In this document: one piece after another, positions 1-11,542 of the stretch
Numbering within the stretch: position 1 is the first letter of the stretch
Layout of the letters: every line of letters starts with the position of its first letter
From: Glandiceps talaboti
Taxonomy: Eukaryota > Hemichordata > Enteropneusta > Spengelidae
Length of the DNA stretch: 64,000 nucleotides
Assembly: GCF_964340395.1 (NCBI RefSeq)
Contig: NC_135554.1
Location: forward strand, 4,700,475 to 4,764,474
Direction of reading: 5' to 3'
Position numbers and translations under genes: made by a program
The notes under the pieces: model-generated
Database searches by the model: none
What the model saw: the letters and a program-made list of their open reading frames with translations, nothing else
What the model was told of the DNA's origin: nothing

Positions 1-3000
1 TATGGCAGTATGGCTGTTACATTGTATATCAGTATGGCTGTTACATTGTATGGCAGTAAGGCTGTTACATTGTATGATGGTAAGGCTGTTACATTGTATG
101 GCATTTTGGCTGTTACATTGTATGGCAGTATGGCTGTTATATTGTATGGCAGTATGGCTGTTACATTGTATGGCAGTATGGCTGTTATATTGTATGATGG
201 TATGGCTGTTACACTGTATGTCAGTATGGCTGTTACAGTGTATGGCAGTATGGCTGTTATATTGTATGACAGTATGGCTGTTACATTGTATGGCAGTTAT
301 GGCAGTGTGGCTGTTATATTGTATGACAGTATGGCTGTTACATTGTATGGCAGTATGGCTGTTACAGTGTATGGCAGTATGGCTGTTACATTGTATGGCA
401 GTATGGCTGTTACATTGTATATCAGTATGGCTGTTACATTGTATGGCAGTATGGCTGTTACATTGTATATCAGTATGGCTGTTACATTGTATGGCAGTAT
501 GGCTGTTATATTGTATGACAGTATGGCTGTTATATTGTATGACAGTATGGCTGTTACATTGTATGGCAGTATGGCTGTTATATTGTATGACAGTATGGCT
601 GTTACATTGTATATCAGTATGGCTGTTATATTGTATGGCAGTATGGCTGTTATATTGTATGACAGTATGGCTGTTATATTGTATGACAGTATGGCTGTTA
701 CAGTGTATGACAGTATGGCTGTTACATTGTATGGCAGTATGGCTGTTACAGTGTATGGCAGTATGGCTGTTACATTGTATGGTAGTATGGCTGTTACATT
801 GTATGGCAGTATGGCTGTTACATTGTATGGTAGTATGGCTGTTACATTGTATGGCAGTATGGCTGTTATATTGTATGACAGTATGGCTGTTACATTGTAT
901 GACAGTATGGCTGTTACATTGTATGACAGTATGGCTGTTATATTGTATGGCAGTATGGCTGTTACATTGTATATCAGTATGGCTGTTATATTGTATGGCA
1001 GTATGGCTGTTATACTGTATGGCAGTATGGCTGTTATATTGTATGGCAGTATGGCTGTTACATTGTATATCAGTATGGCTGTTATATTGTATGGCAGTAT
1101 GGCTGTTACATTGTATATCAGTATGGCTGTTATATTGTATGGCAGTATGGCTGTTATACTGTATGGCAGTATGGCTGTTACATTGTATGACAGTATGGCT
1201 GTTATATTGTATGACAGTATGGCTGTTACATTGTATGGCAGTATGGCTGTTACATTGTATGGCATTTTGGCTGTTACATTGTATGGCAGTATGGCTGTTA
1301 TAATGTATGACAGTATGGCTGTTATATTGTATGGTAGTATGGCTGTTACATTGTATGGCATTTTGGCTGTTACATTGTATGGCAGTATGGCTGTTATATT
1401 GTATGGTAGTATGGCTGTTACATTGTATGGCAGTATGGCTGTTACATTGTATGGCAGTATGGCTGTTACAGTGTATGGCAGTATGGCTGTTACATTGTAT
1501 GGTAGTATGGCTGTTACATTGTATGGCAGTATGGCTGTTATATTGTATGGCAGTATGGCTGTTACATTGTATGGCAGTATGGCTGTTATATTGTATGACA
1601 GTATGGCTGTTATATTGTATGGCAGTATGGCTGTTACATTGTATGGTAGTATGGCTGTTACATTGTATGGCAGTATGGCTGTTACATTGTATGACAGTAT
1701 GGCTGTTATATTGTATGGCAGTATGGCTGTTACATTGTATGGCAGTATGGCTGTTATATTGTATGGCAGTATGGCTGTTATATTGTATGGCAGTATGGCT
1801 GTTATATTGTATGGCAGTATGGCTGTTATATTGTATGGCAGTATGGCTGTTACATTGTATGGCAGTATGGCTGTTATATTGTATGATGGTATGGCTGTTA
1901 CACTGTATGTCAGTATGGCTGTTACAGTGTATGGCAGTATGGCTGTTATATTGTATGACAGTATGGCTGTTACATTGTATGGCAGTTATGGCAGTGTGGC
2001 TGTTATATTGTATGACAGTATGGCTGTTACATTGTATGGCAGTATGGCTGTTACAGTGTATGGCAGTATGGCTGTTACATTGTATGGCAGTATGGCTGTT
2101 ACATTGTATATCAGTATGGCTGTTACATTGTATGGCAGTATGGCTGTTACATTGTATATCAGTATGGCTGTTACATTGTATGGCAGTATGGCTGTTATAT
2201 TGTATGACAGTATGGCTGTTATATTGTATGACAGTATGGCTGTTACATTGTATGGCAGTATGGCTGTTATATTGTATGACAGTATGGCTGTTACATTGTA
2301 TATCAGTATGGCTGTTATATTGTATGGCAGTATGGCTGTTATATTGTATGACAGTATGGCTGTTATATTGTATGACAGTATGGCTGTTACAGTGTATGAC
2401 AGTATGGCTGTTACATTGTATGGCAGTATGGCTGTTACAGTGTATGGCAGTATGGCTGTTACATTGTATATCAGTATGGCTGTTACATTGTATGGCAGTA
2501 TGGCTGTTACATTGTATGGCAGTATGGCTGTTACATTGTATGGTAGTATGGCTGTTACATTGTATGGCAGTATGGCTGTTATATTGTATGACAGTATGGC
2601 TGTTACATTGTATGACAGTATGGCTGTTACATTGTATGACAGTATGGCTGTTATATTGTATGGCAGTATGGCTGTTACATTGTATATCAGTATGGCTGTT
2701 ATATTGTATGGCAGTATGGCTGTTATACTGTATGGCAGTATGGCTGTTATATTGTATGGCAGTATGGCTGTTACATTGTATATCAGTATGGCTGTTATAT
2801 TGTATGGCAGTATGGCTGTTACATTGTATATCAGTATGGCTGTTATATTGTATGGCAGTATGGCTGTTATACTGTATGGCAGTATGGCTGTTACATTGTA
2901 TGACAGTATGGCTGTTATATTGTATGACAGTATGGCTGTTACATTGTATGGCAGTATGGCTGTTACATTGTATGGCATTTTGGCTGTTACATTGTATGGC

Positions 3001-3752
3001 AGTATGGCTGTTATAATGTATGACAGTATGGCTGTTATATTGTATGGTAGTATGGCTGTTACATTGTATGGCATTTTGGCTGTTACATTGTATGGCAGTA
3101 TGGCTGTTATATTGTATGGTAGTATGGCTGTTACATTGTATGGCAGTATGGCTGTTACATTGTATGGCAGTATGGCTGTTATATTGTATGGCAGTATGGC
3201 TGTTATATTGTATGGCAGTATGGCTGTTACATTGTATATCAGTATGGCTGTTACATTGTATGGTAGTATGGCTGTTACATTGTATGGCAGTATGGCTGTT
3301 ATATTGTATGACAGTATGGCTGTTACATTGTATGGCAGTATGGCTGTTATATTGTATGACAGTATGGCTGTTATATTGTATGGCAGTATGGCTGTTACAT
3401 TGTATGGTAGTATGGCTGTTACATTGTATGGCAGTATGGCTGTTACATTGTATGACAGTATGGCTGTTATATTGTATGGCAGTATGGCTGTTACATTGTA
3501 TGGCAGTATGGCTGTTATATTGTATGGCAGTATGGCTGTTATATTGTATGGCAGTATGGCTGTTATATTGTATGACAGTATGGCTGTTATATTGTATGGC
3601 AGTATGGCTGTTACATTGTATATCAGTATGGCTGTTATATTGTATGGCAGTATGGCTGTTACATTGTATGGTAGTATGGCTGTTATATTGTATGACAGTA
3701 TGGCTGTTATATTGTATGGCAGTATGGCTGTTATATTGTATGGTAGTATGAC
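1..3752. repeat. 24-bp minisatellite array in the SLC35D-like gene's intron 6
   Basis: About 156 head-to-tail copies of a 24-bp unit (consensus TATGGCAGTATGGCTGTTACATTG in two parts: TATGGCAGTATG, GCTGTTACATTG), running off the left window edge and ending near 3752. Because 24 is a multiple of three and the unit lacks stops in several frames, it yields long spurious open frames: two or more on the plus strand and one on the minus. Variant positions (ACA/ATA, GGC/GAC/ATC) change residues in every frame, so no frame looks conserved and I do not call a protein. A 9-bp interruption recurs at 289 and 1978, showing a higher-order duplication about 1,689 bp apart. It lies beyond coding exon 6 of the transporter. 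Confidence 0.95.
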
Positions 3753-3796
3753 TGAAATAGTGTGGCATGTATACCCCATATCATATCACTACTTAC

Positions 3797-3865
3797 CTAG
3801 CTGCTACTAGAGCTCCTATAATCATAGAAAATACAACTGTCTGTACTTTTCTTGATGCTACAACT
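3797..3865 (-). CDS. SLC35D1: SLC35D1-like, coding exon 6
   Basis: The 69-bp exon is preceded by an acceptor (TTTTTTGCAG) and followed by the donor GTAAGT. It enters with one base completing a glycine codon, then encodes VVASRKVQTVVFSMIIGALVAA plus two bases of a serine codon. The MIIGALVAAS segment is a transmembrane helix that aligns without gaps to the human SLC35D1 segment ending AMIIGAFVAAS. The next exon should start in phase 2 but is not in the window: only the 24-bp array lies downstream. Confidence 0.88.
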   Translation of the reverse strand, partial: SCSIKKSTDSCIFYDYRSSSSS

Positions 3866-5028
3866 CTGCAAAAAACAAACAGATCATGAGTGTTCATGTT
3901 TTGTACACGTTATCACTGGTAATGTTATGGTTTCCTGTAGCACAGAGAGTAACAGAACTGTACAATACTAAGATTACATGTCAAGGGTCAAGGGTTATAT
4001 TTATTAAAATTACAATGAATTCAGGTTTGATTTCACTGGTTGGCAAAAACCTACGGGTACATGTAGGTCTTCTCCAGACTTAGTCTTGGTTTATACCCAG
4101 ACTCACACTGCAGGGCGCTCTGCTACAAGACCACCCTGACAAGAATCTGGGGAAATGAGATTCCAACTACCCTATGTCGGATACATGTATATCATAAGGA
4201 ACAGTGCATGCTGGGGAATACTTCACATCCAACATTGCAGGCTAAACGATTTAGGTACCTTTATGATAAGTTATCACTTCACTTATTAACAATGAACAGG
4301 CTTCTTACATGTAAGCCTATTTTTCATAATTTGGAAGAAATGCACTGAGTGACTTGAGGCCATGGAATCTTGTTTTCTCAAACTCTTGTGTGGGTGGTCT
4401 CATAGAAGAGCCCCCGGCAGCGAAAGTCTGGGTAACAGAGACTACTCCAGACTTTGATGAGTAAACTCAGCTGTGTCTTATAAACTGACAGAATGGGTGA
4501 AAAAATGGGTGAAAAAATGGGTGAGCTGGGTGTACGAAATGTAGGTTTGTAATGTTTCAGGAAAGCCAAGGGAGATTTGAAATCCACCTGCAGTATAGGT
4601 GTTAAAGGATAACATCACTCCAGGAAATAAAGGCATTTTCATAAACTGTGGGTCTGGAGAGTCATTACATCATCTACAATTACTTGCGATTTCAGAGAAA
4701 CATCAAGTTGATCTTATGCCTTTATAGGCTACAATATATCTTTGCTATGGTCCACTGGTTGTGTGAATACATCTAACTATGTTGATACAAGTTTCCTAAT
4801 GTCAAATTACGATTACATAGAAAAGTTCCGTTAAGAGTGACAGCTATTTAGACCACTACTAGTATAATAGTGAGGAACAGAAATTTACATCTTCAATATT
4901 TACAATCCAAATTCAACAAGTACACTAAATATGAGTCTCTTAGGCTGATTTTGGACAAAATGAACTTACCCTAAACAAAAGTTCAGTATATTTAAATTTC
5001 ACAAGTTCTGTTGTCAAAGTTTACTTAC

Positions 5029-5100
5029 CCTAAAAGATACTGTTCACCCATCATAGTCATCAGAATAGAAAACCTCCTAAGAACTGTAAACATTGGTAAA
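5029..5100 (-). CDS. SLC35D1: SLC35D1-like, coding exon 5
   Basis: The 72-bp exon has acceptor GTCTACAG and donor GTAAGT. It encodes LPMFTVLRRFSILMTMMGE followed by QYLL, with one base at the start completing the asparagine of exon 4 and two bases at the end. LPMFTVLRR(F/K) is one of the most conserved stretches of SLC35D transporters, so the identification is firm. Phases fit the neighbouring exons on both sides. Confidence 0.92.
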
Positions 5101-5989
5101 CTGTAGACAAACATTGTACAAAAAAGAATTTATTTAGATGAACAAAGGTTATTATTATAAAATGCATGGTGTGTACATACATACAAGTACACTATCCCTA
5201 GGTTTAGTTTAATTATACTACACTGTAGCTAGACAGCACTAGTATACTGTACATGAATTTTTTCTTAAAATTGTTTCAGCGTACACAGACTTTATAGCTG
5301 AAAAGTACTACACACAATACATGTAATTTATAGGGACTTCTTCTGAAAACAAGATAGGTTCAATTTTATTGTCACTTTCAAGTGATTGAAGATGGTGAGG
5401 TTTTGTTTCAAATGTCATTGTTTTTTTTTGATGTCAAATAGATCACAAGTATGAGCACTAGTCTCCTATCAGATACACAGTGTGACATAAATACTGATCT
5501 TTGTATTTCAAATATATTATTGTTATTAAACCACAACATGTAGAGCCATTCTTCTTGAAACCCTTTCCAGAAATAACAATTTACAAATGTATCCTGGCTA
5601 GATCAAATTCAAGCAATTATTTCATATCCTGGTATGCTTGTCATATATACAAATTTTTCAACCAACTCAGTTCAATCAAGGAAGTACACTAGGGGATGAG
5701 TCCTTTTTTTCCGCAAAAAGGTGGCTGCATAATTAATGTAAGTGTGAAACTATAGTTATATGATTGTACAATTTCCAAATGTCAAATTCCTTGCTACAAT
5801 ACCTGTGCCCTTAATAAAAACCATGACAACTTCAATTTATTTGAACAGAATGCAGCTAGATCAATCATACAAATTGTATGAATACTACTGCCAAGTTGGC
5901 ATATACATGTACCAGCACATACAACAAGTAAACATATATGGGATAATACCAGTATACAGTGTACATGTATGTTTACTGTTCACACTACT

Positions 5990-6327
5990 CAATATAACAT
6001 ACTTACTTTAATCTCTTCGTACTTCCTAACCCAAACAACATACTTACTTTAATCTCTTCGTACTTCCTAACCCAAACAACATACTTACTTTAATCTCTTT
6101 GTACTTCCTAACCCAAATAACATACTTACTTTAATCTCTTCGTACTTCCTAACCCAAATAACATACTTACTTTAATCTCTTCGTACTTCCTAACCCAAAC
6201 AACATACTTACTTTAATCTCTTTGTACTTCCTTACCCAAATAACATACTAACTTTAATCTCTTTGTATTTCCTAACCCAAATAACATACTTACTTTAATC
6301 TCTTTGTACTTCCTAACCCAAACACTA
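5990..6327. repeat. 41-bp minisatellite made from the exon 4/intron 4 boundary
   Basis: Eight copies at exactly 41-bp spacing; the splice-donor complement starts at 6001, 6042, 6083, 6124, 6165, 6206, 6247 and 6288. On the minus strand each unit contains about 29 bases of the 3' end of SLC35D-like coding exon 4 (codons for FGLG-S/N-TKRL plus AA) and 12 bases of intron beginning GTAAGTATG. One copy (6247) has GTTAGT instead. The first copy in the direction of transcription is the genuine exon end at 6294. The rest are seven decoy donors downstream. Confidence 0.95.
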
Positions 6328-6361
6328 AATTCCCCATGTAAATTAGTGGTAGTGGCCATAT
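6294..6361 (-). CDS. SLC35D1: SLC35D1-like, coding exon 4
   Basis: The 68-bp exon has acceptor TTACATTGCAG and donor GTAAGT. It encodes IWPLPLIYMGN then LVFGLGSTKRL, plus AA that joins the T of exon 5 to make asparagine. It aligns residue for residue with the SLC35D1 region PLPLLYFGN...STKKLN. Its last 29 bases seed the adjacent 41-bp tandem array. Reading past this donor immediately gives AAG TAA, so only this first donor of the eight maintains the protein. Confidence 0.9.
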
Positions 6362-7352
6362 CTGCAATGTAACCAAAAAATGAGAACCTATTGGTCATAT
6401 TTGCCATACAACTAGGATTCTGTTTTTGGGTGATTTTTACATATATTTGACTGTTGACAACATTATGCTTTATTCAGTTATAATGTAAATCAGAAACAAA
6501 GCATTGCATTCAATTATTATTGATAACATTTTATTCTCAGGTATATCAAAATAGATTGACACCAACATTTGAAATCATATCTGCACTAGCTGTAACTATT
6601 ACAGGTATTATTATCAGACAACCAGCAATATAGATGTACGTATAAGTATATATTTTGTGAGATAACGAGATGAACAATCAATTATACAGTTGACTGACAA
6701 TTATAGCAGTCATTTTGATGAGGATTTGGTATTTATTTTGGATTTTTTAATTTATAAAACAATTTTATCATGGCTTCCTACTTGAAAAGTCAATGTGAAA
6801 CAACATAGACCAAGTCTGTGTTTGTAACTCAATACATTACAAAAAGTTCAAATTGTGTCAAACATTTGTTATTGTACGTACAATAACAAAGATTTTACAC
6901 ATTTATTAATATTTTGCAATTGATTGAGGTACAAACGAGGACTTGGTATATATGTTGTCTCGCATTGATTTGCATATCACTGATGGGATCATCATGTCAT
7001 GAACAATTCTGACTCTAAACACCCCTAAGAACATTCCCATCAATTTCAGACCGATCTGCTCTACAGTTTTTGAGTTTGTTTTTTGACCAAAATTATTGGT
7101 ATTTGAACAATTTTCAGTGAATATACTATTGATTGTCTGATTGATAAAAATTCTACCTCAGTTACAGCTAGTGTAGGTTTAAACAGTGTACTTGGATAAA
7201 CAGTACCGATCTGGGAAGGTTTTTTTTTTTTACATTACAATGTATAAACTTTCACTTTGACTGAAACACAAGATCTCCTTCAACTTGAGTACAAGTATTG
7301 TAATTGACAAATGTGTATACCTATAAATAAAGAATACAGATTTAATACTTAC

Positions 7353-7439
7353 TTTGTCTGGTGTTTCTCTATTCCAATCAGGAAACGAAATAATTCCAAA
7401 CATTTTTGCGGTATATAAAACAGCTACTGCAGCTATCAT
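7353..7439 (-). CDS. SLC35D1: SLC35D1-like, coding exon 3
   Basis: The 87-bp exon is in phase 0 at both ends (acceptor TTTTCAATCTTAG, donor GTAAGT). Its 29 codons read MIAAVAVLYTAKMFGIISFP then DWNRETPDK. This matches the second transmembrane segment and the following cytosolic loop (FPDLDR...P-K) of SLC35D1. It opens with ATG by chance; this is an internal exon. Confidence 0.9.
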
Positions 7440-8132
7440 CTAAGATTGAAAACAAGAAATATAATCACTGTACATTGGCAATACACACACTGTACCAAAG
7501 TAATAGTTGATCAGTTCCTACCTGCATTTTACAAATTCCATATTGCGTGCAGTATACCACAGTAATTGCATTGTATTGACAAATTACAATGTCTACAGTA
7601 TAGAGCAGTGCACCTACTTGAAATTTGAAAGTGTGTCGTAACTAGCTTCCTCAGTGTATTTAAAGGCTAGCAGGTAAAATCTACTTGAGTTCCCAAGACA
7701 TTTCACTCGGGTTCCCTACTAAAATAATGGTACATTGTATGCAAAGCTTCTCAAATTGTACCAGATTTCCCTCCTGTCCCAGATCTTCCTAATTAGAGCA
7801 ATGGTAGCATTCAAAATCATTCTACTAGTTTTCTAAAGCATTGAATGGCAATGATTGAGGGAATTCAAAATTCAAATGACAACCTAAGGTCACAGTCTCA
7901 TAGATCAACGATCATAAAGATAAGATGGATAATAGGGCATTTGCCATCTGTGGGCCAAGACTGTGGAATTCCGTTCCAGAAGAGTTCAATGTTACGATGA
8001 AGTGGAACAACACTGCTGTAATTTGAAACAGTTGATTTCACCTTGAGGATATTGTTTTATAAGCTCCTTTTAGACATATACTTTTCAAATTTTGGTTTGG
8101 ACATTTTTTTTAATTTCTTCCATCTTAGAAAG

Positions 8133-8352
8133 GATCACACAATGTTTCATAAGCTCAATAAACTACACCCTTGTTCATTTAGGACAACCCCCTCCTCCCT
8201 CCCCCTCCCCCGAAGGAACATTCACAAGTATTAAGTGTGACATCACATGTTTATATACATTTGTTTGAAGTAAACGATGATGAAAACTATCGTGGTCATA
8301 CCACTACGATCAATGCAAGGTAGAAACATGATGGCAAACATGTAGTTCCAAC
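8133..8352. repeat. Dispersed repeat, copy 1 (second copy at 63794-64000)
   Basis: This stretch resembles the right end of the window in the same orientation. Shared landmarks in order: CACAATGT, CAATAAAC, TTCATTTAGGACAA, a C-rich tract, GAACATTCACAA, GATGAAAACT-TCG-GGTCA and CCACTACGATCGATG-like sequence. It is an interspersed family with no coding capacity visible in this copy. It sits in intron 2 of the SLC35D-like gene. Confidence 0.8.
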
Positions 8353-8710
8353 CTTATGAGCCTGTTTACTGAAATGATAGATAAACACATCAAAATACTA
8401 CTGTAAACTCAGCACCATATCTCACATTAGAAGTGAATTTTTATCCCCTTATCAACATCTCAGTAGTAAATACAGAAACTTTTATCATTGAAGGAGTGAA
8501 AGTTTTCGAAATTTGGTAAGAAGTGCGAAAATGAAGTTCAGCAATCACATTGACACCAGACCCCTTCCTTCCCTGAACAAACAAAGTTCTCTTATTGAGC
8601 TTGTGTGACATTGTGCAATTGTTCCTTATTGTATAACACTTTTGAATGTTTTAAATGTCTAAGCAGCACTTTAGACATAATGGGTAAATGTTTCAAACAT
8701 GTCTGAATAC

Positions 8711-9280
8711 AGCATATAGTGTAATTGCACAGTGACTTGAGGCTGTATCAAACTAAACAGCAAACTATATTGTACAGACTTGCTCAGGTTTAAGCATATA
8801 GTGTAATTACACAGTGACTTGAGGCTTTATCAAACTAAACAGCAAACTACATTGTACAGACTTGCTCAGGTTTAAGCATATAGTGTAATTGCACAGTGAC
8901 TTGAGGCTGTATCAAACTAAACAGCGAACTACATTGTACAGACTTGCTCAGGTTAAGCATATAGTGTAATTGCACAGTGACTTGAGGCTGTATCAAACTA
9001 AACAGCAAACTATATTGTACAGACTTGCTCAGGTTTAAGCATATAGTGTAATTGCACAGTGACTTGACGCTGTATCAAACTAAACAGCGAACTACATTGT
9101 ACAGACTTGCTCAGGTTTAAGCATATAGTGTAATTGCACAGTGACTTGAGGCTGTATCAAACTAAACAGCAAACTATATTGTACAGACTTGCTCAGGTTT
9201 AAGCATATAGTGTAATTGCCGAGACTTGAGGCTGTATCAAACTAAACAGCAAACTACATTGTACAGACTTGCTCAGATTT
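8711..9280. repeat. 82-bp tandem repeat, seven copies
   Basis: The landmark AGCATATAGTGTAATTGCAC recurs at 8711, 8793, 8875, 8956, 9038, 9120 and 9202 (one 81-bp step, the rest 82). Copies differ by a few substitutions. The array lies in intron 2 of the SLC35D-like gene and has no visible function. Confidence 0.95.
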
Positions 9281-9757
9281 ACACGTTATTTTCACTCTTT
9301 ATTTGAAGAAGTATTTTGAAAAACAAACATTCTCTTTTTCTTTTGTGTAAAATCAGTCACCTGAGTGAATGATTGCAATTCAGTGGTGAAATCAAGACTA
9401 CCAGTTACAAGGAAAAAAGTCTAAGTACCAAAAGGTGGAGAGTGGGGGGGGGGGGGGGGGACACAGAAAAATAACCCTTCCTACTTCAGGTAAGACAACT
9501 GCACAGTCAATCATGAACAAGCAAATGACATCTGCCCCAAATACATACTTGCTGTAAAGTACAAAATAAAATGAACAGTAGCTGCCATAAATAGTAGATT
9601 GACAGGTTTGTTGAGAATAAAAAAAAAAAAAAATAAATAAAAAACTTGTATGTTTGCATGACTTTAAACAAAATATCCTGACCAGAAACAAATCCTGTTT
9701 GATTTGTTTGATGATTTATTTATTTATTTATTTATTTAACAAACACAAAATACTTAC

Positions 9758-9791
9758 TTGTCCTATTCCTAACACCTGGAAAGCAGGAAAC
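9758..9791 (-). CDS. SLC35D1: SLC35D1-like, coding exon 2
   Basis: A short 34-bp exon with acceptor TCTCTTTTTAG and donor GTAAGT. One base completes the Q at the end of exon 1; the 11 codons read FPAFQVLGIGQ, matching the FPSSLCVGLGQ stretch of human SLC35D1. Phases agree with exon 1 (two trailing bases) and exon 3 (phase 0). Confidence 0.88.
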
Positions 9792-11257
9792 CTAAAAAGA
9801 GAAAAGATGAATTAATTGTGATTAGGCCGACACAAAAAATAGTGTGGTTCCGATTTTGCTCAATTATTATTTTTTCCGTGTGTGAGTGGCTAGTTCAGGT
9901 AGTTATGTTTTCTGTTGTTTTCCATATGGTCTCTGTGTTATTGGTTTCTTTTCATCAGATGTACATGATCCAGTGAAAAACTAGGTGGGGCTGGGTAACC
10001 AGATCCAGTGAAAGACTAGATGGGGCTGGGTAACCGGAACCAAACAATTTTTTTAGACCTTATAAGTGATGTTCCACTCACATACATTGTACCTTTCAAA
10101 ATTAGCACAGACCTGTATTGGGTAATATTTTTTATTTGCATTTTTCACAGTCTCAATTTATGATTTCCATTCCAGTTTTAGTCAGTGGATCTCTTCTCTA
10201 ATGGCATACAATTTGAACATTTAGGGTCAGCAGGGAAAAACTGGGTAAGGCAATCAGAAGCATGCCAAACTTTTCATTACTACATGTAGGGATGGGAAGG
10301 GGGAGGGGGGGGGATTACCATTTGCAATAGTAGTCCTACAATATATAGAGTAAATGTTAAATGGGGGAGGGGGAGTTGTGGTGGGGGGTACTACTAGGAC
10401 TATCAGCATCAGAGTATTACTCTCCATATTCCTTCATTGCATGTATTTCTTTGAAAGCCAATGTTATTCTCAGAAGTTTTGTAGTGATCTACTGATTAAT
10501 TCCTACACCCTTGAAGGGTCTTCTATCGTGTATACTAGTATTTATAAAGTTGATGTTGTCCTTAGTATACCCACAGGGAACAGGACAAATAATCAATTTT
10601 GTTCTCTCGCAATTATCCAGATTTCTATTATTTTCTGTATATTTCAAATAAAGTTTTAAATACCGTTTCCTCTCACTGTTTTTTCCCCCATTCTATTTTG
10701 TACCTGATATCACTGTTTATCAGCTTTGCATTAATTAGTAGCTTGCTAGAACAAACTCACTATTTGACAAATTAACGCATTATGTTAGGTGCGGGTTAAA
10801 CACCAAAACTTAAAAAGTCGCCATTTGAAACAGACGAAAAAACCCTCAAAATCGCAGCAAAACGATAAAATTATTGCAGCTAGACGTCACCCATATATAT
10901 CTTACTCTGTTACTCAAGTCAGAGCCTCCTCGGACTAGAGTAAGCCCGGACTCGACTATGCTGTCCGGAGAAGAGAATGGTCGGGGTCCACGATTACTCC
11001 GTCTGCCAGCAGAACCCCGGTTCCAAGGAGTGTATACTACTACTAGTAGTACTAGTCCGCTTCGAGTCCGACACCCCGGAAAGAAACATACAATGTAGCC
11101 TAGACATGTATTCCGAAGGTTACTTTAGACTGTATAACATATTATTAGTCAATGATTCATTGAGATGACAACAGTTTAGTCCTACATTATGTTACTCCAA
11201 GTATTCGAAGTCGAGGTTCACCAATGAGTTCAATACACACACCAAACTTGACACAGT

Positions 11258-11297
11258 GTACTGTGTACAGTCCCGGGATCCCGGGTGTACACAGTAC
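11258..11297. repeat. Imperfect 40-bp palindrome in intron 1
   Basis: The arms GTACTGTGTACA (11258-11269) and TGTACACAGTAC (11286-11297) are exact reverse complements. They surround a second perfect palindrome, CCCGGGATCCCGGG (11272-11285), with a two-base asymmetry. It is 55 bp inside intron 1 from the exon 1 donor. It may be a hairpin or a composite binding site; function unknown. Confidence 0.85.
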
Positions 11298-11351
11298 AGC
11301 GTAGCGGCAGTACCACGAAGATCGAACACACACAAATAAAGGAATACTTAC

Positions 11352-11542
11352 TGAAAATTGGTCAAGACATTTTTGTTCACAATAACTATAGAAAACGAAG
11401 CTACAGCGTAAAATACAGCTGAAGCTAACATAGCCGCCCGGCTCTTCGGCGAACTGCCATTCGAGCTGTCCGCCATGTTGTCCACTGACTCCCTAACGTC
11501 ATTACGATCTTCAAGTTTCGACGTCTCCGTCATATCTTTCAT
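11352..11542 (-). CDS. SLC35D1: SLC35D1-like, coding exon 1 (N-terminus)
   Basis: The exon has donor GTAAGT after ...NKNVLTNF plus CA. I chose the ATG at 11542 (MKDMTETSK...). It gives a hydrophilic tail of about 35 residues before the first membrane segment (AAMLASAVFYAVASFSIVIV), close to the vertebrate N-terminal length. The frame stays open upstream to 11902 (120 more codons, starting at another ATG), so a longer N-terminus or a stop-free 5' UTR is possible. VNKNVLTNF corresponds to VNKSVLTNY in vertebrate SLC35D1. No TATA box was recognised upstream. Confidence 0.85.

Larger units (their letters stand above)
3797..11542 (-). other. SLC35D1: SLC35D1-like nucleotide-sugar transporter gene (5' part, six coding exons)
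   Basis: Six exons at 11542-11352, 9791-9758, 7439-7353, 6361-6294, 5100-5029 and 3865-3797 join in a single frame (521 bases, 173 codons plus two bases). They encode the N-terminal half of a multi-pass transporter. SLC35D proteins carry UDP-glucuronate, UDP-GalNAc or UDP-GlcNAc into the ER or Golgi lumen. The motifs VNKNVLTNF, MIAAVAVLYTAK, PLPLIYMGN, LGSTKRLNLPMFTVLRRFSI and MIIGALVAAS match remembered vertebrate SLC35D1 in order and spacing; SLC35D2 is the alternative. The remaining exons, beginning with the SDLAF region, lie off the left edge beyond the 24-bp array. The introns are rich in tandem repeats. Confidence 0.9.

Noticed and set aside
2-3810. Long open frames of MAVWLLHC, SMAVTLYG and NITAILPY repeats
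   Set aside because: They are translations of one 24-bp unit in three registers or strands. Variants change residues in every frame, and the region lies in an intron.
8711-9280. Possible CRISPR-like regular repeat
   Set aside because: The 82-bp units are contiguous tandem copies without unique spacers, and the genome is eukaryotic.
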